DNA of 64,000 nt, taken from assembly GCA_963822145.1 (NCBI GenBank), contig CAWGGG010000004.1, positions 496,001-560,000 of the forward strand, given 5' to 3'. The position numbers were made by a program, and so were the translations under genes. Below the pieces are notes generated by a model. That model was not told the origin of the DNA, searched no databases, and saw only the letters and a list, made by a program, of their open reading frames with translations. Shown here in pieces: positions 27,012 to 36,889 of the stretch. Source of the stretch: UBA5072 sp963822145. Its GTDB lineage: Bacteria > Bacteroidota > Bacteroidia > Bacteroidales > UBA10428. How positions within the stretch are numbered: the stretch's first letter is position 1; every line of letters begins with the position of its first letter.

Positions 27012-27974
27012 TCAGGAGCGGGACTTACCGAATTTATAGCTGAGCAACCCTTTGAAACGGTTCCAGAGGAATGGGCCCGCGAAATTCAGAAAGCCCAGTA
27101 AATCAGCAAAGGATTTTTTCCCGGAATAATAACTGTACATCAGGATTTTATATTTTCCCTGGCAGTGCAGGCTGTGAAAGGCCACTTTCTTTTTCAGCCG
27201 GAGGTTGTAACCATAAGGCTGCTTCCCGGTAAAAGTTATCTCTTTTATAAAATCTCCGAAGAAGGTTCTCCTGATCCTGTATTCATCCGGGTAGTAATTG
27301 GCACCGGAGGCCAGGTTCAGGTCAAAACAGTAGGTCTCATCATCGGAAATATGGGCCAGATTCCGGATTTGTTCCCGGTTTTTCAGGAAGAAAAGATAGA
27401 GCAGGTTCATATCGCAAGATCCCGCCCGGCGGCCTGTATCGAGATGCCATTTCCATTTATTTCTCCGTTCCCCGATGCCGGAAGTATACTGATCCAGGAT
27501 GTAATCGCAAAAGAGAGCAAGACCTTCCCGCGTCCAGAAGGAGAATCCGGCACCTGCAACCCATCGCATGGCGCTGTAATCCTGTTCAATCACATGGTAA
27601 CACATCAGGTTGCCCTTCAGGTAGGTTTTCACGGTATCATCGAGGTTGGTATATACCATGACATCCGAATCAAGATGTACCACGCAGTCGATGCTTTTCT
27701 GTACCATATATTCCAGCAAAACAAACCAGCGGTCGATGCACATCAGCTCGAATTTGTAATTGTTGGTGGACATGTGTTCGTAAAGTCCGGCAAATTTTCG
27801 GGAGTAGGCATTGTCCAGCCTGTCGAGGTACTCGAAATCGCATAATGTCCGGAAATGCTCATTGGATGGATCACCCAGCAGTACAACGTGATCATTGTTC
27901 AGTTTTGCCTGTTTAATAGCCCATTTCAGGTAGTCGGATGCACCCCGGTGCATGATGACGATCGGATAACCCAT
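27012..27974 (-). CDS. GT-A-type nucleotide-diphospho-sugar transferase
   Basis: A 320-residue protein. HLDSDVMVY near residue 100 is the DXD metal/sugar-nucleotide site; KFELMCIDRWFVLLEYM precedes it and WVAGAGFSFWTREGL follows near 140. It resembles uncharacterised glycosyltransferases of capsule loci rather than classical GT2. It converges on the acyltransferase with a five-base gap. The intact frame contrasts with the broken genes on both sides. Confidence 0.75.
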   Translation of the reverse strand: MGYPIVIMHRGASDYLKWAIKQAKLNNDHVVLLGDPSNEHFRTLCDFEYLDRLDNAYSRKFAGLYEHMSTNNYKFELMCIDRWFVLLEYMVQKSIDCVVHLDSDVMVYTNLDDTVKTYLKGNLMCYHVIEQDYSAMRWVAGAGFSFWTREGLALFCDYILDQYTSGIGERRNKWKWHLDTGRRAGSCDMNLLYLFFLKNREQIRNLAHISDDETYCFDLNLASGANYYPDEYRIRRTFFGDFIKEITFTGKQPYGYNLRLKKKVAFHSLHCQGKYKILMYSYYSGKKSFADLLGFLNFAGPFLWNRFKGLLSYKFGKSRS

Positions 27975-28037
27975 GATTTAAAGTGGATTTGATTAAGCAG
28001 ATTAATGATGAAAACTTGTATACGGTTAAAATAAAAT

Positions 28038-28076
28038 CCGGTTAGCCGGATATTGTATCAATACGCGGCTAACCGG
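28038..28076 (-). terminator. Hairpin terminator after the first T9SS array gene
   Basis: Perfect 11-bp inverted repeat (ccggttagccg and cggctaaccgg, 17-base loop) 23 bases past the end of the gene at 28099. On the minus strand the stem is followed by a T-rich run (ATTTTATTTTAA). Confidence 0.65.
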
Positions 28077-28098
28077 AAGATGTTGCAAATTACCCGGA

Positions 28099-30920
28099 CT
28101 ATTCCAGGATGATTTTCTGCAGGCTTGTTCCTGCTTCAGAATATATTTTCAGGAGATAAACTCCTTTGGCGAGGTCTTGCAGGTTAATAGACTGCTCTCC
28201 CTCGGCAGTGATCTGAATGGAGCGCAGGTAGCCTCCGTTACTGTTTAATACGTCCACCTTGTATGGCTTCTTCCCGGCGGATTTCAGGTAAACCGTACCA
28301 TTGGACGGATTCGGATACAGCTGGAAACCATCCTTTTCCGCGTCATTGATTCCGGTAACTGCTTTGTCATAATAAACGATTATCTCATTGGATTCAAAAC
28401 TGGCGCCTCCGAATTTATTGCTAGGGGATCTTAACCTTGACATCGCCTTTTTCAGATCCAATCACGTCAAAGGTGTTGCTTTCCCTTAAATTCTGGGCGG
28501 TGCCGTTGGTAACCGACAGGTCCGTGAGGTCAAATCCCGTCATCTCCGCAGTGAGATCAGCACGCATAGTGATGGTAGCTGTAGTTACGGTTGCTGGTCC
28601 GTTGTATACAAGGGCAGGCCTTATCGGGACAACCAGATGGGAAATGGTGCTATGGAAAGCGGAACCAGTGGCCTTCGTCCGGAAATACAAATCGGTTCCT
28701 GGCGTAAGGGTTATTGCCGCACCTGCTCCTGAAGTTGCTGATGTAATGTCGGAGTGGGTAGAGTATTCTACCGTAGATGGAACGGAGGTTGCGGTCTTTT
28801 CAGAAGTGTAGTCGATGGCATAAACCGGACCGGCAGGCCGGCCTGGAACATCCAGATGGGAGATTGCACTAAGGAAGGCAGACGCGGTGGCTTTCGTCCG
28901 GAAATAGAGATCGGTTCCCGGTGTCAGGTTTAGTGCCGCACCCGCTCCTGAAGAGGCCGATGTCATGTCGGATTGGGCAGAGTATTCTACTGTAGATGGA
29001 ACGGAGGTTGCGGTTTTTTCAGCAGCATAGTCGATCGCATAAACCGGGCCTGCTGGCCTGCCGGGAACAACCAGGTGATAGCTCATGGAGGCGAAAGAAC
29101 TTGCTGTTGGCTTCACCCAGAGGTACAGATCTTGTCCTGGCGTCACCGGAAGCTTTTCCCCTGTTCCCGCAATCGGGTTAAGATAAGAATTGTCTGTGGA
29201 GTACCAGATGTTTGTCCCAACAACTTGTACTGTTGTTTCATTGGCGTAATCAACCGAGAAAGTAGGCGTAGTAGGTCTGGCAGGTACAATTAAATGCTGA
29301 ATGGCTGATGCAGTCAAACATCCATTGCTGCTGGCCTTTGTCCGGAAATATACATCTATACCGGGGGTAATCCTAATTTTCTGTCCGTTTCCGCTCCGGA
29401 CATTCGACATATCAGCATAATTGGAATACTCATCTGTTGAAGGAACCGCTTTATTGGTCAGTTCAAATCCATAGTCAATACCATAAGAGGGTGTTGGTTG
29501 CCGCACAGGAGTATCACATCCCACACTTACAGCTAAAGTCCTGGCCGTACTGGAACCGCAGGTGTTGTTCGCCCTTACGGATATGGTTCCGCCGTTGCTG
29601 CCTACGGTAACAGTAATAGAAGAGGTTGTGGAACTTCCAGTCCAGCCCGATGGCAGGGTCCAGGAATATGAAGTGGCTTCCGGAACCTCTGAAATGCTGT
29701 AAGTTTGAGATGATCCCTGGGTCGGCCCTGTATTTCCGGAAATGGTCCCGGGTTGAGCGGGTGTGGTACAGCCCCCCCCCACAGTTACCGACAGAGTTCT
29801 TGCCGTACTTGAGCCACAAGAGTTGTTCGCTGTGACCGAAATGGTTCCGCTCCTGCTGCCAACTGTTGTTGATATTGTAGATGTTGTGGAACTGCCCGTC
29901 CAGCCCGATGGCAGGGTCCAAGTATACGAGGTGGCTCCCGCAACCTCTGAGATGCTGTATGTCTGTGATGATCCCTGAGTTGGACCTGTACTGCCGCTGA
30001 TAGTCCCTGGCTGTGCGGGGGTACTGCAGCCAACCGTTACTGTCAGATATCTGCCAGTGCTTGAACCACAAGAGTTGTTTGCCGTAACCGATATGGTCCC
30101 GCCACTGCTGCCAACTGTGGTGGTTATGGAAGTGTTGTGGTAGTGCCTGACCAGCCTGAAGGCAGGTGCCAGGTATACGAGGTGGCTCCCGAGACCTCTG
30201 ATATGCTATAAGTCTGGGAAGAACCTTGGGTAGGATTAGTGCTTCCGGAGATGGTTCCAGGCTGTGCCGGAACACTGCATCCACCGAAGTAATTATCCCA
30301 GCCGGAAAAGGTGGATCCGGCCGAAACTGCAAGGACGATCACCCGGATCGTACAGGGAAAATAATTGGTACGCACTGCCCAGGCTCCAGCATCGGGCGGA
30401 TACAATATACCGGTGGCACCGGGGGTTCTGCTATACATCACCGGACCAACACTTTCAAAATCATAAACCTTGCTAAAATCTACCGCACCCGTGGGATGCT
30501 GCCACCAGGCGGCAGGCGATCCGTAATTCACTTGCTCTACATCTCCAGCTCCCTGAAGCGTGGGTATTTTAAAGGAGCATGTCTCCCCGTCGCTCTCCCG
30601 TCCCAATTCGAGGCACTGGGATAATACTGGAATATCCCCATTTGCATGCCGAAAGGCTGGTTGGTGGGAATATCAATAACTTCATAATAGGCATAGAAAG
30701 TCCCGTTCCAGTAATCATCGGGAGAGAGCCAGTTGGTGGGCACGTTACCGGGGTAGGGTGGGGAAACGTGACAGGTAAAGGCATTGGCACTTGATGAATA
30801 ATAATAGGTTCCGTTAATAATGGCAAATTCAGCGCTCTGTGCTTTGTAAGGGATAAAAAGCAGGAAGCAAAATAACAGCGCAAACAGTATCTTACCATAG
30901 GGAGTAAAGGATGTTTTCAT
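28099..30920 (-). pseudogene. T9SS array paralogue 1: N-module, three PKD-like and four IDY/YFRTK repeats, Ig-like, sorting domain; frameshifted
   Basis: Secreted surface protein of an unnamed family. Pieces: 30537-30920 (signal peptide and start of the N-module, NWLSPDDYWNGTFYAYYEV), then 30124 to about 30600 (end of the module, TFSGWDNY, and first PKD-like unit), then about 28425-30125 (PKD-like units with QGSSQTYSISEV, four repeats ending YFRTKA, Ig-like), then 28099 to about 28440 (NEIIVYYD and sorting domain LYPNPSNGTVY). Shifts lie near 30600, 30130 and 28430. The last two repeats are almost identical. A 9-G coding-strand tract at 29772-29780 is in frame. It shares most of its N-terminus with the next gene, so they are recent duplicates. 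An adhesin or surface-structural role is inferred, not shown. Confidence 0.7.
28620..29060 (-). repeat. Two nearly identical about 220-bp repeat units in T9SS paralogue 1
   Basis: Two neighbouring units both encode AGPVYAIDY...EKTATSVPSTVEYS...LTPGTDLYFRTKA and differ by few bases, unlike the older repeats further upstream. This indicates recent unequal exchange or slippage. Confidence 0.7.
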
Positions 30921-31052
30921 AGGTTCTTAGCTTTTTACAATCTGTTAAACAACTTCTAAATAAGTAACGCTTTATGAATTTTAGTGCATTTGAAATGGGT
31001 TCTGCTATTTTGATATATATAACATCCGAAATGACCAAAAAATTGCCTCTTG

Positions 31053-31060
31053 CAAAAGTA
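31053..31060 (-). promoter_or_regulatory. Promoter -7 element for T9SS paralogue 1 (TACTTTTG on minus strand)
   Basis: caaaagta on the plus strand reads TACTTTTG on the minus strand and lies 133 bases before the start at 30920. The same motif type sits 132 bases before the next paralogue, within duplicated upstream DNA. The rest of 30921-31211 is AT-rich with no gene seen. Confidence 0.55.
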
Positions 31061-31211
31061 TTTAAAATGCTTTTACTGTCATTCGGATTTTGATGAATGC
31101 CTTTATTTTGTTTATGAATGGAATAATTCCTATAACCTGGAGAACAATCCGCTAAAAAAAAGCCTGCAGAGTTTAAAAGATCGGTTGGCCACATTCATGA
31201 TCATTTATTCA

Positions 31212-33277
31212 CTATTCCAGGATAACTTTATGCAAGCCTGTGTAGTTCTCCGAAATGATTCTGAGGAAATACATGCCTTTCTGAAAATCATGCAGTCGAA
31301 TTGAACGGAGGCAAAATCCTGTAGAAATACCCTAGCTACAAATTGACCATCGGCAGTATAAATATCAACCGAATAAGACATACCGGAAGTTGTATGTATA
31401 AGATATCCGTCACGGCTTGGATTCGGGTAAATGCTAAGGGTATCGTTTTCATATTCATATAAACCAGTGGCAACATTATAATAAACAACAACTTCGTTAG
31501 AAACAAAACTGGCTCCATTAAATGTATTGCAGGGAATAACAACCTTAATATCGCCCTTAGCAATACCAACAATATCAAATGTATTATTTTCCCTTAAGTC
31601 TTGCGACGTACCATTCGTGACGGAAAGGTCGGTTAAATTAAAACCTGTCATATCCGCAGCAAGATCGGCTTGAATAGTAATGGTTGGTGCAGTTATTGTT
31701 CTGGTCCGTTATATACCAGTAAAGGTCTTACTGGTACATCCAGATGCGAAATGGTACTTTGGAAGGCAGAAGCTGAGGCTTTCGTTCTGAAATACAGATC
31801 GGTTCCCGGAGTTACCGTCAAGGTCGTGCCCGTTCCTGAGGAGGCAGATGCCAAATCAGAATAAGTGGAGTATTCATCTGTGGCAGGAACGGCAGAAGTG
31901 ATTTTTTCCAATGTATAATCGATTTCATATACCGGGCCTGGTGGTCGATTCGGCACATCCAGGATTTGTATCAAAGAAGCAAACTGGCTTGTGGTACCCT
32001 TGGTCCTGACATAGAGATCTGTTCCAGGGGTTAAAGTTATCGATGCATTGGTACCTGATGTGGCCGATGACATGGAAGCACTGGTGGACCATTCCTGAGT
32101 GGAAGGGAGGGATGAGGTCCTTTCATTGACATAATCAATGCTTATAGCCGGTGGTGATGGCCGATCAGGGACTTCCAGAAGATAATCCAGGGAAGCAAAA
32201 GAACTTTCGGTACTTTTCACCCAGAGGTAAAGATCCTGTCCCGGAGTAAGGGTGATTGTTGCACCGGTGCCGCTCACTGGATTGGGTGTAGGAGGATGAA
32301 GTGGAATATAATATATTGGGACCAACATCCTCCATCGTTTTTTCGTTGAGGTAATCGATAGAATAATTAGGTATGGCAGGCCTTGAAGGAACATCTAAGT
32401 GTTGTATGTTGGAAGCCAAAAAGCAATCATCCAGTTTTTTGGTCCTGAAGTATATATCCTGACCAGGAGTCAGGTTGAGTTTTTGTCCGTTACCACTTGT
32501 AGCGCCTGACATATCTGCGTTAAAGGAGTATTCATCAGTTGAAGGAATTGTTTTATTGGTGGCTTCTGCTCCATAGTCAATCCCAAAGGTAGGTGTGGGC
32601 AACTGGGTGGGAGCACAACCACTGCCTCCATTGATGTAGTTATCCCAGCCTGAGAAAGTGGATCCCGACGATACAGCCACAATAATAACCCGGATAGTAC
32701 AGGGAAACCAGTTGTAGCGGATGGCCCATGCCTCATCACTTCCTCCTCCTGATGTAGGACTCAGTCCACCTTTGGCGCCAGGTACGAGGCTGTACATCAC
32801 CGGTCCAACGCTTTCAAAATCATAAACCCTTGAAAAATCCACTGAACCGTTCCAATGTTGCCACCAGCCTGAAGGGGCTCCATAGTTAAAAGTTGCTACA
32901 TCGCCTACTCCTCTAAGTTCGGGAATATCAAAGGAACAGGTTTCATAATAGTTTTTGCCGTCCCATTCGGCTGCGCTGGGCATGTACTGAAATACACCCA
33001 TTTGAAAACCGAAGGGCTCGCTGGTGGGAACATCAATGACTTCGTAATAAGCATAAAACGAACCATCCCAGTAATTGTTGGGAGAATACCAGTTTGTCGG
33101 AACGCTTCCGGGGTAAGGAGGTGATACATGGCAGGAGAAGGCATTTGCATTTTCAGTATAGGTAAATGTCGTGTTGATGATGGCGAATTCACCGCTTTGG
33201 GCTTTGTATGGAGATAGCAGCAAAAAGCAAAACAAAAGAGCAAACACCCTACTGGACGGAGAAAAGAATATCTTCAT
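31212..33277 (-). pseudogene. T9SS array paralogue 2: N-module, four IDY/YFRTK repeats, Ig-like, sorting domain; frameshifted
   Basis: Pieces: about 32310-33277 (signal peptide; N-module with NWYSPNNYWDGSFYAYYEV and STFSGWDNY; first repeats), about 31693-32300 (LTPGQDLYLWVKS and two more repeats ending YFRTKASAS), about 31300-31690 (Ig-like NGTSQDL and YPNPSRDGYLI), and the last frame, which restores the C-terminal KVILE with a TAG at 31212-31214. Shifts lie near 32305, 31690 and 31295. The signal peptide (FALLFCFLLLSPYKAQS) nearly matches that of paralogue 1. The N-module has no recognised family. Exported through the outer membrane by T9SS, where the C-terminal domain is normally removed and the protein anchored. 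Confidence 0.7.
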
Positions 33278-33586
33278 CAGGTTTCAGGTTTTTTGATGGT
33301 TGTAATCAGGGGGTATTCAATTAATTTAGTAATGGTATCAGTAAGCTTGTATTAATACAGAATATTTTGATATTTATAGTATTATAATGAACGATAAATT
33401 GTCTGTGACAAATTTATTTAAAAGCGCTTATACGGCTATTCGGATTTTGATGAACACATGTAAATTGTCTATGAATAAAACATTTTTCATTACAGGGAAA
33501 AATTCAACAAAAAAATCTTCCGGACCGGTTGAGCGACTTGCAGGATTCTTGTCAAATCCTGATTTAACTATTATTCCATAAATATA
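33278..33586. other. Intergenic region between T9SS paralogues 2 and 3, partly duplicated
   Basis: AT-rich, no gene called. It contains a 17-base identity (33438-33454) to the region upstream of paralogue 1 (31081-31097), with further similarity around it. A small plus-strand open frame at 33387-33581 matches no family and is not called. Confidence 0.6.
33409..33416 (-). promoter_or_regulatory. Promoter -7 element for T9SS paralogue 2 (TAAATTTG on minus strand)
   Basis: caaattta on the plus strand reads TAAATTTG on the minus strand, 132 bases before the start at 33277, aligned with the corresponding element of paralogue 1. A long 5' leader of about 125 bases is implied. Confidence 0.55.
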
Positions 33587-36500
33587 TTATTCCAGGATTA
33601 ATTTATGCATGCTTCTTTTGTTGCCTGTATCGATTCTCAGAATATACAGTCCTTTATGCAAATCGTGCAGATCTATCTGCCCGGAGGTAAAATCCTGAAC
33701 ACGGACTGTTCGGATGAAATGACCGTCGACAGTATAGATTTCCACAGTATAGTTTTTACCTGAGGGCGCCTCAATAAATACAACACCTGTGCTCGGATTC
33801 GGGTAAATGTTGATGGCATCTTTTTCATTATCCTCAACACCTGTGGCTGTATTGAAATAAACGACTACCTCATTGGAAGCAAAAGTATTTTCAGCAACAG
33901 CATTGGCAGGAATTACCACTGAAACAGGTCCCCCTGTCATAGGATATACATCAAAGACATTTCCTCCGCGCAGGTTCTGCACCGTACCATTGGTCACCTG
34001 GATATCGTTAAGGGTAAAAACAGCCGAGGGGTCAGTTAAAATAACATACATGGAGACTTTATTGGTGCTTACAGTATCAGTACCTGAATAGCCCAGGTAA
34101 TTACTGGCAGGAACAATCAGATGAGAAATGTCTGACATGAATGAAGAGCCCGTGGCCAGCTGTTTGAAATACAGGTCCTGTCCCGGCACCAGATCAATGG
34201 GCACTCCGCTGCCATAGGATGGGTCAGAAAGGTTGGCATGGGTCGAATATGCAATATATCCGTTTGCGGTTTCGACTGTGGTGCCATGGGGCCAATCAAT
34301 TGTGAAAACCGGTGCAGATGGTCTTGCCGGCACTGCCAGGTGCTGGATCTCTGATTTGAAAAAACCCGAACCGGCCTTTGCCCTGAAATACAAATCATTA
34401 CCGGGGGTGACATTCACGTAGGATCCCTGGCCCTGATTCGCGGGAGACAATGAAGCATTGGTTGACCACTCCAGTAAACTGGTGATTACAGAGGTTGTTT
34501 CATTTTGATAATCAATCGTAATGCTTGGTGCAGCGGGCCTTACAGGTATATTCAAGATTGTAACCTGTGATGCAAAAGCGCTTGCTGTTGCTTTAGTCCT
34601 GAAATAAAGAATGTTACCAGGTGTAATGCTCAGGGTTGCATTGCTGCCTGAAATGGCACCGGCCATGGTAGCATTCTGCGAATACTCCTGCGATGAAGTG
34701 ATTGACTCATTGGTGCGCTCATTCAGGTAGTCAATTGTAATTGCCGCTCCGGCAGGACGTGCAGGACTTACCAGGTGAAATTGCACCGAACGGAAAGCAG
34801 AGGCACTGGCTTTTTTTCTGAAGTACAGGTCCTGACCCGGGGATCGAAATTCGGGTACCCGTTCCAATGGTAAAATAATGAACTGATCGGTATAAGCGTA
34901 TTCCACATCTGCACCAACTGATTGTACTGTTTTCTCATTTACCCAATCAATGGTAATTATGGGTCCTGAAGGCCGGGCCGGTACAACCAGGTGCTGTAAG
35001 TCGGACGCAAAGAGTCCGTCACCGGCTTTGGTCCTGAAATACACATCTTTCCCGGGAGTCAGGGCAAGTTTCTGCCCGCTGCCATTTACAGCGCCTGACA
35101 TACCCGCATTACTTGAATATTCCACGGTGGAAGGAATAACAACATTGGTCTGTTCATTGATATAATCAACGCCAATATTCGGCTTTGTTTTCTTAGCACC
35201 TGGATTGGTGCTGATGTAATTGTCCCAGCCCGAAAAAGTCTGATAAGCCCCAACCGCAACAACCGTTACACGGACCTTCATCGGGAACCATTTGGCGAAA
35301 CGCTCGGCCCATACCGAAGCATTTTCCTGACGGATCTGCTTGTTATCCCCGTAGACAGGATCTACCTTCCAGGGATTGATACCCATGTGCCAGGTAAGAT
35401 CCATACGGGTATAATCAAATCCGCCGGTTAGTTTCCACCAGAGGTAAGGACTACTTTGGGTGGTGACTACCGATCCGGTCCCATTCATAATACCCATAGG
35501 AGACATGGTTTCGTGCAACTCCCCGGTTTCGGGCGGCAGCATTTGCCAGAATCCCACCTGAAGTCCGACAGGTTCCTCCGTTTTCTCACTGATGATTTCA
35601 TACCGCGTGAAAATCTCCCCATAGTAATAGTCTTCAGGTGATTTCCAGTCCACCGGCATATCGGCATTGTAGTAAAAGTAATAAAAACCATTGGTGTCGG
35701 TATTATTCGGAAAATCAATGGTGTCATTAAATACAAGCAATTCATGCGGGATTGGCAACCTTGAATTCTCATCCAGTGCCTGTACCTTGGATTTAAAGGA
35801 TGTTGGGGTGGCCTTTTTTCGGAAGTACATGGTTGTGCCTGCAGGTATAGAAACAGTTGTACCGCTGCCGGTTATAGCTCCCGACATATCCGCATTCGAG
35901 GAATATTCATAGTCGCCTGAAACTGCAGTTGTCGTTCGGTGATTGACTTTATCCAGTATAAAAGTGGGTGTTGCAGGCCTGACCGGTGCACGGAAATGCT
36001 GGGTTTCTGAAACCAGGAGTCCTGAACCGGCTTTGGTTCGGAAATTATGATCCTGACCCGGTGTAATCAGCATCTTATCACCGGCACCATCAACAGCATG
36101 TGACATCCCCGAATATATGGAAAACTGGTCTGTGGAAGGGACCGCCTTATCGGTAGTTTCATTGATGAAATCAATTCCGTAATTAGGTTTAGGCTGCCGG
36201 AGAGATGGATTAATGATATACTTGTCCCAGCCTGAAAAGGTGGAGCCTATAGAGACTGCTACAACGGTAACACGGATGGTCATCGGGTACCAGTTGAAAC
36301 GGTCGGCCCAGGCTACTCCACCCGGATCACCGCCGTTGTTGGGTTTGCACACAGGCCATCCACTGCCGTTCCCTGGTTTTTTCGAATACAGGATGACTCC
36401 CATGCTCTGCATATCCGGTATCTTTGAAAAATCCACCCCGCCATCGGTCTCCCACCAAGTGGCCGGACTGCTGGTCTTATAAGCCACTGCTCCGGTACCG

Positions 36501-36847
36501 GAGAGGGTGGGTGCGAGCTCACACAACTCGCCCAGGACCGTATGCTGGGGATTTTTGTACTGAAAAAATCCCCATCCAATGGCACAGGGTGTACTGGTGG
36601 GAGCGCTGACGATTTCGTAACGGCTGTAAATCATACCGTTAAAATAATTATTGGGCGTCAGCCAGTTGGAAGGCATGGTGGCATCGGGCATTACCAGCCA
36701 GAACGCATCTGAGGCATTCAGATCATAGGAAATAATACGGTTCATCAGGACGAATTCTGCACCTTTAGCCTCCTGAATAAAAAATGCCTGCATAGATATC
36801 ACCAGGACTATAGGCAAAGCAAGACCAGAGTTGAATTTCTTGATCAT
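33587..36847 (-). CDS. T9SS array paralogue 3: intact 1086-residue two-N-module, seven-repeat surface protein
   Basis: The only array member with no frameshift. Order: signal peptide (about 1-30, ending QEAKGAEF); first N-module (about 30-215) with NWLTPNNYFNGMIYSRYEI, SPATWWETDGGVDFSKI and STFSGWDKY; two repeats; a second N-module (about 370-560) with DWKSPEDYYYGEIFTRYEI and TFSGWDNY; five repeats of about 73 residues, each with IDY/IDW near the start and YFRxKA before an RP end; an Ig-like domain (NGTVQNLRGGNVFDVYP); sorting domain (IYPNPSTGVVFIEAPSG) ending MHKLILE. Paired modules and repeat number differ between paralogues, as expected of surface-exposed modular proteins. Function is unknown. 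It is only 42 bases after paralogue 4, so the two are probably one transcript. Confidence 0.85.
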   Translation of the reverse strand: MIKKFNSGLALPIVLVISMQAFFIQEAKGAEFVLMNRIISYDLNASDAFWLVMPDATMPSNWLTPNNYFNGMIYSRYEIVSAPTSTPCAIGWGFFQYKNPQHTVLGELCELAPTLSGTGAVAYKTSSPATWWETDGGVDFSKIPDMQSMGVILYSKKPGNGSGWPVCKPNNGGDPGGVAWADRFNWYPMTIRVTVVAVSIGSTFSGWDKYIINPSLRQPKPNYGIDFINETTDKAVPSTDQFSIYSGMSHAVDGAGDKMLITPGQDHNFRTKAGSGLLVSETQHFRAPVRPATPTFILDKVNHRTTTAVSGDYEYSSNADMSGAITGSGTTVSIPAGTTMYFRKKATPTSFKSKVQALDENSRLPIPHELLVFNDTIDFPNNTDTNGFYYFYYNADMPVDWKSPEDYYYGEIFTRYEIISEKTEEPVGLQVGFWQMLPPETGELHETMSPMGIMNGTGSVVTTQSSPYLWWKLTGGFDYTRMDLTWHMGINPWKVDPVYGDNKQIRQENASVWAERFAKWFPMKVRVTVVAVGAYQTFSGWDNYISTNPGAKKTKPNIGVDYINEQTNVVIPSTVEYSSNAGMSGAVNGSGQKLALTPGKDVYFRTKAGDGLFASDLQHLVVPARPSGPIITIDWVNEKTVQSVGADVEYAYTDQFIILPLERVPEFRSPGQDLYFRKKASASAFRSVQFHLVSPARPAGAAITIDYLNERTNESITSSQEYSQNATMAGAISGSNATLSITPGNILYFRTKATASAFASQVTILNIPVRPAAPSITIDYQNETTSVITSLLEWSTNASLSPANQGQGSYVNVTPGNDLYFRAKAGSGFFKSEIQHLAVPARPSAPVFTIDWPHGTTVETANGYIAYSTHANLSDPSYGSGVPIDLVPGQDLYFKQLATGSSFMSDISHLIVPASNYLGYSGTDTVSTNKVSMYVILTDPSAVFTLNDIQVTNGTVQNLRGGNVFDVYPMTGGPVSVVIPANAVAENTFASNEVVVYFNTATGVEDNEKDAINIYPNPSTGVVFIEAPSGKNYTVEIYTVDGHFIRTVRVQDFTSGQIDLHDLHKGLYILRIDTGNKRSMHKLILE

Positions 36848-36889
36848 AGGAATTCAAAAAATAAATATTTCTATCAGTGCAATATGACT

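Noticed and set aside
27165..27845. 226-residue plus-strand open frame
   Set aside because: Mirror of the intact glycosyltransferase at 27012-27974; no start context or recognisable domain.
28038..28076. CRISPR-like or attachment-site inverted repeat
   Set aside because: A single hairpin with a T-rich tail; better explained as a terminator, with no spacer array or integrase nearby.
29514..30332. 272-residue minus-strand open frame
   Set aside because: Out-of-frame reading through PKD-like repeats (His- and Arg-rich, no homology), a shadow of T9SS paralogue 1.
31050..31304. Small plus-strand open frame upstream of T9SS paralogue 1, with a similar frame at 33387-33581
   Set aside because: A short similar peptide (IRILMN) occurs in both, but it is explained by the duplicated upstream DNA, and the frames are otherwise unlike each other.
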